Of a stretch of DNA of 64,000 nt, positions 47,379 through 60,085 are shown piece after piece. A program made the translations under genes and the position numbers. The DNA comes from Pteria penguin (taxonomy: Eukaryota; Mollusca; Bivalvia; Pterioida; Pteriidae), in assembly GCA_035048485.1 (NCBI GenBank), contig CM068585.1, positions 54,803,910 to 54,867,909 of the forward strand, given 5' to 3'. The notes under the pieces are model-generated. The model was not told the DNA's origin. It saw only the letters and a list, made by a program, of their open reading frames with translations, and did no database searches. Every line of letters begins with the position of its first letter. Position 1 is the first letter of the stretch.

Positions 47379-47670
47379 AATATATGTGTAGTTTGAGTTG
47401 TTTTTGATAATGAAGAGTAACTTTTTGAAAATACTGAAATCAGATGATTTTGAATGTCGGGTCATATTTGGACTGTAAATATCAATTGTGGTGACATTTC
47501 TTTAAATATTCTTTAATATTAATAATATATATTCCTTGTTAAATTGTTTGTGTATACTACAAGACGCAAATGTCCTTTTCCATATTGATTTGGTTTTGAG
47601 AACATTTAACCACTTAGCTTAATGTTTGCTTTAAGATTTATTATAAATTATTCTCATTAATATAGATTAA

Positions 47671-48441
47671 ATGGGACGTCACTCATTAGAAAACAAAAGA
47701 AGACAAAGGAGACTGAAAAGAAAAACCAAAAAACAAAGACTTGGAAAGGCAAATAATGAACCTTTTGCAGATTATGATGATAATGTTAGTGAAAAATCAG
47801 AGGAGTTCAGTTCTTGCCGTTCAGAAAGATCTGACAATGACGTCAATGAAAATTTAACTTTTATTGAAAAAGAAATATAAAAAGAAAGGAAAAAAGATGT
47901 ACACATAGAACCAGTCAAAAGAAAGTCAGACTATGTGACAGCAAAAGATCTTTTTGAAAAAAAAAAACATACTTGCATATATATCCACACCTCTAAGACC
48001 TGATAATTTCATGTATGCCAAAGTCATTTAAAAAATGTCCAACAGTATTTTTTGGAGGAGAAGTGTATGGATCATATCAATCACATCATAAACGTTCATC
48101 ATATGTAATGACCTACTGGCACTCTAATAATGGACACATTTTAGGGGAAGTTGGCAAGGGTGACCTCGTCCCAGGAGTTACACAATATTTTATTGAGCAT
48201 AATCTTATAGTAGAAAATGAAAGTAGAGTTCATTTATTTGCCAAGGTATTGTGGCTTTATGCCCCTCCCTAACAGGTACAGATATCATTGTGGAAAGCCT
48301 GTAGAAGTATGGACAAGAAACTTGTATGATGTATTTGGAGAATCTGTATTTATTCCTGTTCAGCGCCTAAATTGTAAATACATCTGTGCAGATGGTAAAC
48401 TTTACAATAAAGATGTTTCATATATAATGTCCTTCCATTAA
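47671..48441 (+). pseudogene. Broken coding relic, unknown protein, abutting the 119-bp satellite
   Basis: Four reading-frame segments follow each other on the plus strand. 47671-47880 begins MGRHSLENKRRQRRLKRK, very basic, then Ser/Glu/Asp-rich, ending TAA. The frame resumes as VKRKSDYVTAKDLF and breaks at an A11 run near 47960. 48015-48272 reads KKCPTVFFGGEVYGSYQSH ... FAKVLWLYAPP, stop. A one-base shift at about 48270 continues as NRYRYHCGKPVEVW ... FIPVQRLNCKYICADGK to TAA at 48441. An acceptor-like atatag precedes the first ATG. The order of segments indicates one ancestral protein interrupted by a stop and at least two indels. It is possibly a mobile-element passenger; family not recognised. 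Confidence 0.55.
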
Positions 48442-48539
48442 AAGTATCAATATATAATGCCAGTGCAATAGTTTTGTGCAGTTTTGTTAAATTTATGTAT
48501 TACATTCTTATTTCCCATTGTATGTTTGTCTGGAAACCA

Positions 48540-51500
48540 TGGTATTTCAATAGTGAGGTCATAGTGGAATAGTGTTTCGTCCTGTGCCAGTTAGCTTTAG
48601 CTTTCATGGAAGGATGTTTCACTATGCCATTTTTGTCAATTTATTAGGTCTTTTTGTATTGTATTTCAGTAGTGAGGTCTTGGTGGAATAGTGTTTCGTC
48701 CTGTGCCAGTTAGCGATAGCTTTCATGGAAGGATGTTTCACTATGCCAGTTTTGTCAATTTATTAGGTCTTTTTGTCTAGTATTTCAATTGTGAGGTCAT
48801 AGTGGAATAGTGTTTTCGTCCTGTGCCAGTTAGCATTAGCTTTCATGGAAGGATGTTTCACTATGCCAGTTTTGTCAATTTAAATGGTCTTTTTGTATTG
48901 TATTTCAGTAGTGAGGTCATATTGGAATAGTGTTTCGTCCTGTGCCAGTTAGCGATAGCTTTTCATGGAAGGATGTTTCACTATGCCAGTTTTGTCAATT
49001 TATTGGGTCTTTTTGTCTTGTATTTCAATAGTGAGGTCATAGTGGAATAGTGTTTCGTCCTATGCCAGTTAGTTATAGCTTTCATGGAAGGATGTTTCAC
49101 TATGCCAGTTTTGTCAATTTATTAGGTCTTTTTGTATTGTATTTCAGTAGTGAGGTCTTGGTGGAATAGTGTTTCGTCCTGTGCCAGTTAGCTTTAGCTT
49201 TCATGGAAGGATGTTTCACTATGCCAGTTTTGTCAATTTATTGGGTCTTTTTGTATTGTATTTGAATAGTGAGGTCATAGTGGAATAGTGTTTCGTCCTG
49301 TGCCAGTTAGCTATAGCTTTCATGGAAGGATGTTTCACTATGCCAGTTTTGTCAATTTATTAGGTCTTTTTGTCTAGTATTTCAATTGTGAGGTCATAGT
49401 GGAATAGTGTTTCGTCCTGTGCCAGTTAGCTTTAGCTTTCATGGAAGGATGTTTCACTATGCCAGTTTTGTCAATTTAAATGGTCTTTTTGTATTGTATT
49501 TCAGTAGTGAGGTCATATTGGAATAGGGGCAGGCGTGGTGTAGTGGTTAAACGCTTGGCTTGCGGCGCCGACGATCCGGGTTCGATTCCCGGGTTGCGCC
49601 ACTATGTTTAAGAGGTTGGTAACCTCCTGCTTCCATGTCGCGATATAACTGAAATATTGTTGAAAGCGACGTAAAACACCAATCAACCAACCATATTGGA
49701 ATAGTGTTTCGTCCTGTGCCAGTTAGCGATAGCTTTCATGGAAGGATGTTTCACTATGCCAGTTTTGTCAATTTATTGGGTCTTTTTGTCTTGTATTTCA
49801 ATAGTGAGGTCATAGTGGAATAGTGTTTCGTCCTGTGCCAGTTAGCTATAGCTTTCATGGAAGGATGTTTCACTATGCCAGTTTTGTCAATTTATTAGGT
49901 CTTTTTGTATTGTATTTAAGTAGTGAGGTCATAGTGGAATAGTGTTTCGTCCTGTGCCAGTTAGCTATAGCTTTTATGGAAGGATGTTTCACTATGCCAG
50001 TTTTGTCAGTTTATTGGATCTTTTTGTCTAGTATTTCAATTGTGAGGTCATAGTGGAATAGTGTTTCGTCCTGTGCCAGTTAGCTTTAGCTTTCATGGAA
50101 GGATGTTTCACTATGCCAGTTTTGTCAATTTATTAGGTCTTTTTGTATTGTATTTCAGTAGTGAGGTCTTGGTGGAATAGTGTTTCGTCCTGTGCCAGTT
50201 AGCTATAGCTTTCATGGAAGATGTTTCACTATGCCAGTTTTGTCAATTTATTAGGTCTTTTTGTCTAGTATTTCAATTGTGAGGTCATAGTGGAAATAGT
50301 GTTTCGTCCTGTGCCAGTTAGCTATATCTTTCATTGAATGATGTTTCACTATGCCAGTTTTGTCAATTTATTGGTGTTTTTTTTCTATTGTATTTCAATA
50401 GTGAGGTCATAGTGGAATAATGTTTCGTCCTGTGCCAGTTAGCGATAGCTTTCATGGAAGGATGTTTCACTATGCCAGTTTTGTCAATTTATTGGGTCTT
50501 TTTGTCTTGTATTTCAATAGTGAGGTCATAGTGGAATAGTGTTTCGTCCTGTGCCAGTTAGCTATAGCTTTCATGGAAGGATGTTTCACTATGCCAGTTT
50601 TGTCAATTTATAGGGGTTTTTTTTCTATTGTATTTCAATAGTGAGGTCATAGTGGAATAGTGTTTCGTCCTGTGCCAGTTAGCTATAGCTTTCATGGAAG
50701 GATGTTTCACTATGCCAGTTTTGTCAATTTATTAGGTCTTTTTTGTATTGTATTTCAGTAGTGAGGTCTTGGTGGAATAGTGTTTCGTCCTGTGCCAGTT
50801 AGCTATAGCTTTCATGGAAGGATGTTTCACTATGCCAGTTTTGTCAGTTTATTTGGTCTTTTTGTCTAGTATTTCAATTGTGAGGTCATAGTGGAATAGT
50901 GTTTCGTCCTGTGCCAGTTAGCTTTAGCTTTCATGGAAGGATGTTTCACTATGCCAGTTTTGTCAAGTTATTAGGTCTTTTTGTATTGTATTTCAGTAGT
51001 GAGGTCTTGGTGGAATAGTGTTTCGTCCTGTGCCAGTTAGCGATAGCTTTCATGGAAGGATGTTTCACTATGCCAGTTTTGTCAATTTATTAGGTCTTTT
51101 TGTCTAGTATTTCAATTGTGAGGTCATAGTGGAATAGTGTTTCGTCCTGTGCCAGTTAGCTTTAGCTTTCATGGAAGGATGTTTCACTATGCCAGTTTTG
51201 TCAATTTATTGGGTGTTTTTGTATTGTATTTCAGTAGTGAGGTCATAGTGGAATAGTGTTTCGTCCTGTGCCAGTTAGCGATAGCTTTCATAGAAGGATG
51301 TTTCACTATGCCAGTTTTGTCAATTTATTGGGTCTTTTTGTCTTGTATTTCAATAGTGAGGTCATAGTGGAATAGTGTTTCGTCCTGTGCCAGTTAGCTT
51401 TAGCTTTCATGGAAGGATGTTTCACTATGCCAGTTTTGTCAATTTATTGGGTCTTTTTGTATTGTATTTCAATAGTGAGGTCATAGTGGAATAGTGTTTC

Positions 51501-52190
51501 GTCCTGTGCCAGTTAGCGATAGCTTTCATGGAAGGATGTTTCACTATGCCAGTTTTGTCAATTTATTGGATCTTTTTGTCTTGTATTTCAATAGTGAGGT
51601 CATAGTGGAATAGTGTTTCGTCCTGTGCCAGTTAGCTATAGCTTTCATGGAAGGATGTTTCACTATGCCAGTTTTGTCAATTTATTAGGTCTTTTTGTAT
51701 TGTATTTCAATAGTGAGGTCATAGTGGAATAGTGTTTCGTCCTGTGCCAGTTAGCTATAGCTTTCATGGAAGGATGTTTCACTATGCCAGTTTTGTCAAT
51801 TTATTAGGTCTTTTTGTCTAGTATTTCAATTGTGAGGTCATAGTGGAATAGTGTTTCGTCCTGTGCCAGATAGCTTTAGCTTTCATGGAAGGATGTTTCA
51901 CTATGCCAGTTTTGTCAATTTAAATGGTCTTTTTGTATTGTATTTCAGTAGTGAGGTCATATTGGAATAGTGTTTCGTCCTGTGCCAGTTAGCTATAGCT
52001 TTCATGGAAGGATGTTTCACTATGCCAGTTTTGTCAATTTATTAGGTCTTTTTGTATTGTATTTCAGTAGTGAGGTCATAGTGGAATAGTGTTTCGTCCT
52101 GTGCCAGTTAGCTATAGCTTTCATGGAAGGATGTTTCACTATGCCAGTTTTGTCAATTTATTAGGTCTTTTTGTATTGCATTTCTATTTT
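48540..52190 (+). repeat. 119-bp satellite array, about 29 units, with higher-order variants
   Basis: Each unit carries gtgaggtcatagtggaatag, tgtttcgtcctgtgccagtt, ggaaggatgtttcactatgc and a variable T-rich junction. The spacing of gtgaggtc is 119 bases (48553, 48672, 48791 and so on). Units are highly similar, so the array is young or homogenised. At least four junction types recur (gtattg...cagtag+cttgg; gtctag...caattg; aaatgg...catattgg; gtcttg...caatag) in partly repeated order. Each unit also has two related halves sharing gtttc...tgccagtt. It is interrupted once by a SINE (49527-49691) and ends in degenerate copies near 52190. Confidence 0.92.
49527..49691 (+). mobile_element. tRNA-derived SINE inserted in the satellite, with 13-bp target duplication
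   Basis: Perfect duplications catattggaatag lie at 49514-49526 and 49692-49704. The head (ggcgtggtgtagtggttaa ... ggttcgattcccgggttgcg) has box A and box B. The body ends gacgtaaaacaccaatcaacc. At 165 bp and full length it is near-identical to the copy at 33.4 kb, so this subfamily is young. Confidence 0.92.
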
Positions 52191-53683
52191 GGTCATGGTA
52201 TGATTGTATTTCCGAAAATTTGTCCAGAAAGTTTTCATTTGTTTTGATTGAAAGATGTTTTATTATTCCTGTACAGTTTTAATGGATGTATATCTTCGTC
52301 TCCTAGTGAGTATACTTTAACAAATGATGTTTCATTGGGATGTATCAATTAGAGAACTTGAGCAATAGTATTTGTATTTTAGCCGTCCTTTACAATGAAT
52401 TTATCATAATGATTTTTGAGAATTTATTTTATTACATTGCATGTGCATCTTGTGTCACTATTATCAACCATATGTATCATTTATGGTTGTATGGAATTTG
52501 TATTGGATATGTTATGTATTATATGATTTTAAATTCACTGTAAAGTTTATGTATTGATTCTTATTTTCATGATCCAGGCTAATATAACCAAGAAGAAATT
52601 ATGTTGGATTGTCGATTTCTCTGTTGCTTGATGTTATTGCCTTGCATGAATTTCAATTGATCACTTTGTCCGTCGTTCGTCCGTCCGGTTGTCACACTTT
52701 CACAATACAGCACGGACGACACGTATGTTCCTCAGAACACTATTCTTCCCATTTTTAGCTCTATGGTTTATTTTTTGCGGGAGGGAAAGATTAAAACAAA
52801 GAGAGGGAACCGACATTTAAGAATTGTAAAAATGGAAATAAATATCGGACATGAGAAGGCAAATTCACAACTTTGAAAATCGGTAACAAGACAACTCCGT
52901 GATAATGGTCTATGTGGTCACGCGGCACAGCAAAATGATTCGAACATTCCTTGCTGAAAGGAACTGTCCGGGACAAAATGAGAATAAATCTAGAAATGGT
53001 GCAAATACGAATCTAAAGTTTTATTGTGGGCCGGCCCATCCTTCGATATAAGTTTGGGAAAGTCGCATGCGTTTCTGCGGTACAGTAAGACCCCCCCCCC
53101 CCCAGGATTTTACACCAATGAAAAAATTAGGATTTTATTCACTGCGGAGAGAGCATGTGTCGCCTCTCTGACCCAGTTTGATAGATACATGTAAATGTAG
53201 TACGTTACAGCAGAGAAGTATTAAATTTGTTGGAATGTTTTCTGGGGATGGGTGTTACCTTGCAATTTTTTAATATTTGACGCGCTTTCTTCATAACCAA
53301 ATTATTATTCGGTTGCCTAAGTGACTTTTGGTTGATATCTAATCGGAGCATCATCGCCATTTTTTACAAAAAATATATCTTTTTTTTTTGCGTACGGAAA
53401 TGGTCGAGTTGTAATATTACGACTGAATAATAGTGTGATGTAAGTCCTACTTAAACTTTCAGAATACAGAATGCTACGCTAAGAAGGACCAATTACAATT
53501 GTTTCTTCTGGCAAGACGATAAACCTTAATTAGTGTTTATAAATTGAAACTTGAGAATAAAAAGATTACCAACCAGCACGGCCACACCACTACCAAAAGT
53601 TTACCAGTGAAGGGTTGGTTACCTCAGAAAACCTCAAGTTGCTTATAGATTGGGTTATGTTTTGTTGTTAAAAATAAATTGTG

Positions 53684-53949
53684 GGTTAATGGATTAATTA
53701 TAGTTTCACGTCACTCCACGACTATTTCACGTACATGGTGACGGTATCTACCTGATGCATTGCATAGAAATTTATACTTCTGTAACGGACCCTCCCGAAG
53801 AAGTGGGGAATCTTTTACGTGTCACGCCTACCGTGATACGGGACCTCTGTTTCTACTGTCCAATTTGAAAGACGGATCACCGATGTGCCCACGGCGGAAG
53901 TCGAACCTGCGACCTTTCGATCACGTCGTCCACTGAGCCCACCGACTTA
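53684..53949 (-). mobile_element. Second-family SINE (antisense), diverged
   Basis: Runs from gttaatggattaattatag through cacgtacatggtgacggtat to an antisense tRNA-like head (gtcgaacctgcgacctttcg). Confidence 0.8.
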
Positions 53950-54982
53950 AAACATATAGTAGATGATATGGCTAGTAATTTTAAAAGTACATTTCCATAC
54001 TAAATGCAGGCTAATTCGTACGTCTGATAAATTCGCTATTGCCATGCCTTATGTACTGAATTGGCTAAATGAGCCCAAATATAATCTATTAGCTGAAAAG
54101 GAAGTGATACTGGAGATTTATATGTCTGTGGTCGATCATCATGCATGGTCTTTATATGTCTGCTAATTAACAGTCACATGTCTGTACAATACATATTTTA
54201 AAACGTTATTCTGTTTTTAAAATTTTTTGCAGTTTTATCAAACATCCCATTCCGGCCCACACTTTGGTTCTTGTACCAAATTGTCTCTTGTAAATATATA
54301 TATATGTGTGTACTAGTATATGGCTGTGTTTCCCCAGTCGGTAATGGAAAAAAATCTATTTATCGTACAGACATCATTTTCCTGTAAATGATAGGTGATA
54401 GAGATGTACAGATATCAGAAATATATAAGGTTGTCTTGAACCTGGTCAGGTATTTTACTCTGTCACCATTAAAGTGAAAGGACAATGTCCGGATGGCTTA
54501 TGTGAAAGGATAGTGTCCGATTTCACTTAAAAGAAACATTTACACTTGATACAAATACATTTTTTGCTTAGATTGACTTCCTGGTGTATTACACCGTCAA
54601 TTATATGTAAATACCACATTTGATTACTAACTTAACTAATATTGCAATACCAAACACAGTAAATTATATTTACGAGTCCTAACACGATTACTGATGCAGT
54701 CATTCTAACATGATTATTTTAAATCTCCAAATAAAATAAAACGAAAACTCCAATTATATTCCATACTCTAAGTTTACTTGGAGTTTAATGTCAATAAACT
54801 TCTATTATACATGAGGTATAATGCAACATTAAACTTTCTTTTACTTCACATATAATTTCATATTAAATTTTAATTTTATGTTAAACTTCAAGTATATTTC
54901 AAGTTTAATGAATTATAATTTTCATTAAACGTCTTTTTTCATGCAGTGTGTGTGTCCTTGATTTTCTGATTTTGCGGTGAGT

Positions 54983-55090
54983 GGGCGCCCGTTAACCACA
55001 CCAATTGAATAACCTTTGTTACTTCAGTTGACCGTCGGTATCGTAACCGCAACAGAATCGAATAATGTCGTCCCTTGTATACTCGACTAT
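54983..55090 (+). repeat. Interspersed repeat copy 3 (5' half)
   Basis: cgttaaccacaccaattgaa, gttgaccgtcggtatcgtaa and agaatcgaataatgtcgt match the 5' half of the copy at 1.8 kb. Confidence 0.55.
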
Positions 55091-56538
55091 TATCATTTTG
55101 AGTGTTTAAGTCCTTGGTGATTTGTGTCATACAGCTTTGCCAGATGTGTTCTGTTTTCGCTTTTAATGCAACTGCAAATCTGGAGAAAGAGCTCTGATTC
55201 TATTGCATGCTGATATCCATCATAGGGAATAAACCAGAGGAACAAAACAAGCCATATACATGTATGTACATCATGAGAGCTACAGGAAGTGTAGAATCTT
55301 CGAAAGTTGACTTGGATAAATCAGAAAAGAAAATATCTGATTTAGCTGTGTGAGAAAAAAATGCAAATAATGAGAAGAAACTGTCATTTGACCGGACAGT
55401 GACTGCATCACTTGCAATCGCTTTTATATCTTAACGAGGTTTCCCTTTGCATGTCCGGGACAAACACGATACCCATTAAGCTTCATTACGGAATTTAATC
55501 GAGAATTTCGGAATGCCTACATATCAAAAAACATTCCAGACGAAGAGAGCAAATTTGTATGTTGTAATATTTATATTTATTCCAAAATGACATTCTTGTT
55601 CATTTGTGAAACCTTTCAACGTGTATACCGAGCTGTTGTCTCTGTGGAAGATTTTTACAAGTCGTATGTTTTATTTGAATTGCTCCTGCGATTGAAAAAA
55701 AAAAAAAACAAATATCGGTAAGGAAACTGCTTTTCCACACACTTTGAGAGAAGTTGTCATTTCAGCTGACTCTGGGTACCACAACTACATTACAAATATT
55801 TCTGTGATTTATGATTTTTTTGTTCTCGTGTTCACTGTATGATCGTGGCGACATTTCTCATGCATTTAAGTCATATATCTTCTTTCTTTGTGTTTGTTTT
55901 CTTCATGTATATCAATTGCAATAGTTTATTCGTGAACAAGGCAAAGTGAAAACAAAAATAAATAAATAAGAAATACATAAATAAACACAAAATAATATTA
56001 ATAAGTATAAATGAAAAAATAAAAATGAATAAATGAATATCTTTTCTTCCAATTAATTGAAGACGGGTAGGGAAGAATGTTGGAAAGATTTACTATTGGA
56101 TTGCAGGGGATTATACCAGATTTAAGCATGGCATCTTTAGAAAAACAAGAGAGTACAAAGAGTGTAACTTTTCATGAATGAAACAGCGCCCTAAAAATGA
56201 AGAAAATGGATTTATATTCCTCAATATAGTTTTTATATTTTTATTATGTCGTATAAGTATGTCATTCCATTTTAGTGAAATAATCTGTATTTAAAAAAAA
56301 CCCCTAAGTATACCAATACATCTCTGTCATTTTTCCCTTTGTTTTTTGTTTTAAATATAGTCACCTGCATCTTATTACTCATAACGGAAAATGTGCATAT
56401 AAAAACCTTATCAGAATGTAAAACTTTGCGGGAGATTGATTTAAAGCTTTACAAAATATACTTCCAAGATCGCACGATTTGTGTCTTTATGTACAATTTT
56501 TAACGTTTAATAAAAAGATTTAAGGGAAGAGAATTATT

Positions 56539-56817
56539 TGATTGATTGATTGATTGAATATTGTTTTACGTGAATCTACGATTACTTCACGTATATGGTG
56601 ACGGCATCTGCCTGATGCATTGCGTAGAAATTTATACCTCTGTCACGTACCCACGCGGAGCAACCAGGGATCATTTACGTGTCTCGCCTACCGTGACACG
56701 GGACCTCGGTTTTTACTGGCTCATCTGGACAGAAGAGCGGTGCGCCCATGGCGGGAGTCTAACCCAGGACCTCTCGGTCACGAGTCGAGCATCTTATCCA
56801 CTGAGCTACTTCGGCTT
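56539..56817 (-). mobile_element. Second-family SINE (antisense), full length
   Basis: A (gatt)n tail, then ttcacgtatatggtgacggc, tttttactggctcatctgga, and a complete antisense tRNA-like head ending ccactgagctacttcggct. Confidence 0.85.
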
Positions 56818-57289
56818 ATGGAAAGGTGATTTAAACTGATGGACATCAATACTCTAGAGTTATTTCAGAAATGTTAGTATATGTGATTTTTTGTTGTGAA
56901 ATTTTGTAATGATTGGGTCCGCGAATTCCTATACAGATTTCCTATACTTATAAAATAACAATAATATTTGGTGACAATAAATGACATAGATATCCATTGT
57001 TTCAAATGAATTTGTCATTAACCTTGAAACGGTTAACGTTCACATAAAACTGATGCATGAATATATTTCATAACAACATAAAAGCAAGTCCGCTATTCCA
57101 GAAACGTCTACTGAATCCCGATAAGTTGTCTTGAAAATTTCAAATGTATAATGTCCTTTAGACCCCGCGGAGGGTTTGGCTTAAGTGTTATTATACCTTT
57201 TTCCTGATGTTATGTGGCTTTGGCACTTTCTATGCAGTGTTTGTTCACATTCATTTTTATATATACGGTGTTGAATTATTGTTGTTTCG

Positions 57290-57445
57290 TCTGTGTGTAG
57301 GGACATTCGCGGCGGGTGTGGCTAGCCAAACAGGGGACGCTCACTCCTCCCGGGCACCTGGTCTCACCTCTGAATTTCAGGGGTCCGTGAATGTCCACTA
57401 TGGTACATTGTTGTTAGTGCCATAGTCATGTGACACCAGTTACTT
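57290..57445 (+). repeat. Interspersed repeat with 'cctcccgggcacctggtctcac'
   Basis: Reads tggctagccaaacagggga, ctcccgggcacctggtctc, ctgaatttcaggggtccgtg, gtccactatggtacattg. The same element occurs inverted at 61.80-61.93 kb. Confidence 0.65.
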
Positions 57446-58888
57446 TCGTATTTTGCATTTAGAAAAGTTGTAAATGTACAAAATCCACTGATATAGCAAG
57501 TCCAATATTTAGGGGAGTAATATACATGAAACCAATGAAATATAATCATCGAATGCATAGGTATACATGCCAAAATCTTTAATTTTTAATATTCCTCTGA
57601 TCAATAAGCCTGCTATAAACAGAGCCCAAAGAGGACCCACTGTAATTCTCTTAGTGTGATGAAAAATATTGCCGTTCTGTAAGATAAAAATATTTTCCAA
57701 AAGGCAAACGATGACATTAGATATCTCACTGAATATGCAATACGTGTAGGAATCATATAAATTGAGAAAAATTCAATAGTTATATGAAGTGCAAAGATAT
57801 ATCTTTGAATTCCTATTGAAATATGACGTATTTCAGTTTTAAGCAAAAGTTACGTTTAGATAGAAAAATAGTAGGAGGTTATACAACTTTATATTCTGAG
57901 GAGACGACACATAGTAGGCTACATTGGTAGAAAGATGATAATTTTGAATTCACGTGCAAGATGAATTGAAGTCGATAACTTAAGTACAGATTTTGTAGAT
58001 ACTGGATACCATACTTATGTGATATATAGATAAATAAACTTTATTTTCATATTCCATTGAAAGGCAATTGTAAGGACAAGACGTCCGCGCAACATCTTTA
58101 TGTAAGACTTTGTCTGCTGTTGAATATACAAAATCGTAATGTATTCTATCTTAATCCAACGTGGCATCAAGGCTATCAAAACAGGAAGATGGCGGACAAT
58201 GATGTTCCTTTTTATTTACTTATACGCAATTCTATCAGCTCTTACATTATTAACACATACTGACAACAATCACTAATTTTTAAGGTGTCTTTTGACAAGA
58301 AGCGGTAAAACATAAACAAATAGTCCTACGCAAGACGAAATAAATTTAACAATCCAACGGCGTTCAAAACCAAGACAGGCAGTCTTCACTCAGCTGGTTA
58401 AAGATTCAGAGAGGAAGAATACTACCTCGTACATTAACACTATCTTAACTTACAAAACTGATAGTCATTTAAAGACCCCACTCTAATTGACAAACTTTTT
58501 CTTTATGTGTAGCAATATCCCATCCACACCTGCTCATGGCATATTGATTTCTCCGTTATGCCTAACTAGCTATCTCATTTCAAGATATTAAAACAGATCT
58601 TCTACATATAGACCGATTTCGATCATTTGAAAAAAAAATTGACACCGTCCATACATGGAATTTACAGGATTGGGTGCTTTACCAGGACGTATGAGGCAGG
58701 TATTGCCAGCAGGTAGGAGATGATTTCTCTTCCTGGAAAACGTTTCCCACTCTCTATTGGGGTTCAGATATACTCTCTGATTTGTTTTCTATATGAGAAT
58801 GTTACTCAAGTTTTATTCCCCGGTAAGAGGGAGAATGAGCGACCGAAACCAGATAACCACACCAACTGAGTGATGTATTGAGATGTCT

Positions 58889-58889
58889 C

Positions 58890-58944
<55 letters not shown>

Positions 58945-58963
58945 GTAATAATAATAATAATTC
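58889..58963. repeat. (AAT)n microsatellite
   Basis: About 24 AAT units with one GTA interruption; it creates a poly-Asn open frame. Confidence 0.92.
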
Positions 58964-59126
58964 TTTATTTTTAGAAGGTAACCCAGTTAGTTTACACTAT
59001 TCTCCCCTGACGCCTTCTTTTAAACAATACATATATATGCAAAATATTAAACACAGAAACAGAAACATGTATACACAGAAATGGTATAACTTACTAGTAT
59101 AAGAATATTGTATCTATTTGTGCTTA

Positions 59127-59255
59127 TACATATACACATACATACACACATACATATACATACACATATATATACACACATATATACATACATACATACA
59201 TATACATATACACACATATACATACATATACATACTTACACACATATATACGTCA
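59127..59255. repeat. Compound (CA/TA)n microsatellite
   Basis: Mixed cataca/tatacacaca units over about 130 bases. Confidence 0.85.
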
Positions 59256-59949
59256 TCATCGTTTTGATATAATAAGTTAAAGAGAGCATTCTTAAATATT
59301 GACAGACAACTGGCTGTCCTAATGCGGAGGGGGAGATTTATGTCTTCTTTCTTCTCTGCAATTTACACTTAGCACTGAGGCACAATGAGTCCTGTTAGTC
59401 ACACAAGAAAACGTCTAGCGGAATAAATCGAATCGAAACAACAACAAAAACACCCACCCCCTAAAAAAACAAAAACCAACCAAACAAAACTGGTATTCTT
59501 CAATTGTGTATTTGATTACATATTCTCATTCACTAAAAGATAGCATGATTTGATTTCAAATTTGACGAGTCTCTTTCTTAGGTCTGTCCTAAGATTAAAT
59601 ATACAGTCTATCTTCAAAGTGTTTGGTTATCAAATATTTATACTTCGGATGTTCACAATTTTGGCCTTTGAGCATCATGGAAAAGATTGAAAATGTAGAA
59701 ATATGCATATGATGCATTCATTTTATACATTTATAAACATGTATGTTCTGCTACTTCTTTCTCAGTTGCCATTTTATCATCAAACTTTACAGAAATGTTA
59801 TGTAAATTATTCCTTATGGATGTATATGAATAAAAAGTATAATTTAATCCATTATAGCCACAAGGCATTTTGAAAATCGTTTCTATCTGTTTTTTTTTTC
59901 TTCATTAGTTCATTCGCTGTTAAAACCAGTCTTATAGTAATGCCAAAAA

Positions 59950-60085
59950 CAACAACAATAATTATATCAAGAACAAGAACAACAATAAGAATAATAATAG
60001 TAAAAATAATAATAATAATAAATAATTATAATAATAACAATAACAACAGTAACAATAATAAAAGTAATAAAGATGATGATGATGA
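59950..60085. repeat. Imperfect (AAT/AAC)n tract
   Basis: Alternating caacaataat and aataataata units ending in gatgatgatgatgat. Open frames on both strands here are low-complexity. Confidence 0.85.

Noticed and set aside
48540..52190. CRISPR-like regular array
   Set aside because: The units are whole 119-bp tandem copies without unique spacers, in a eukaryotic context with a SINE insertion.
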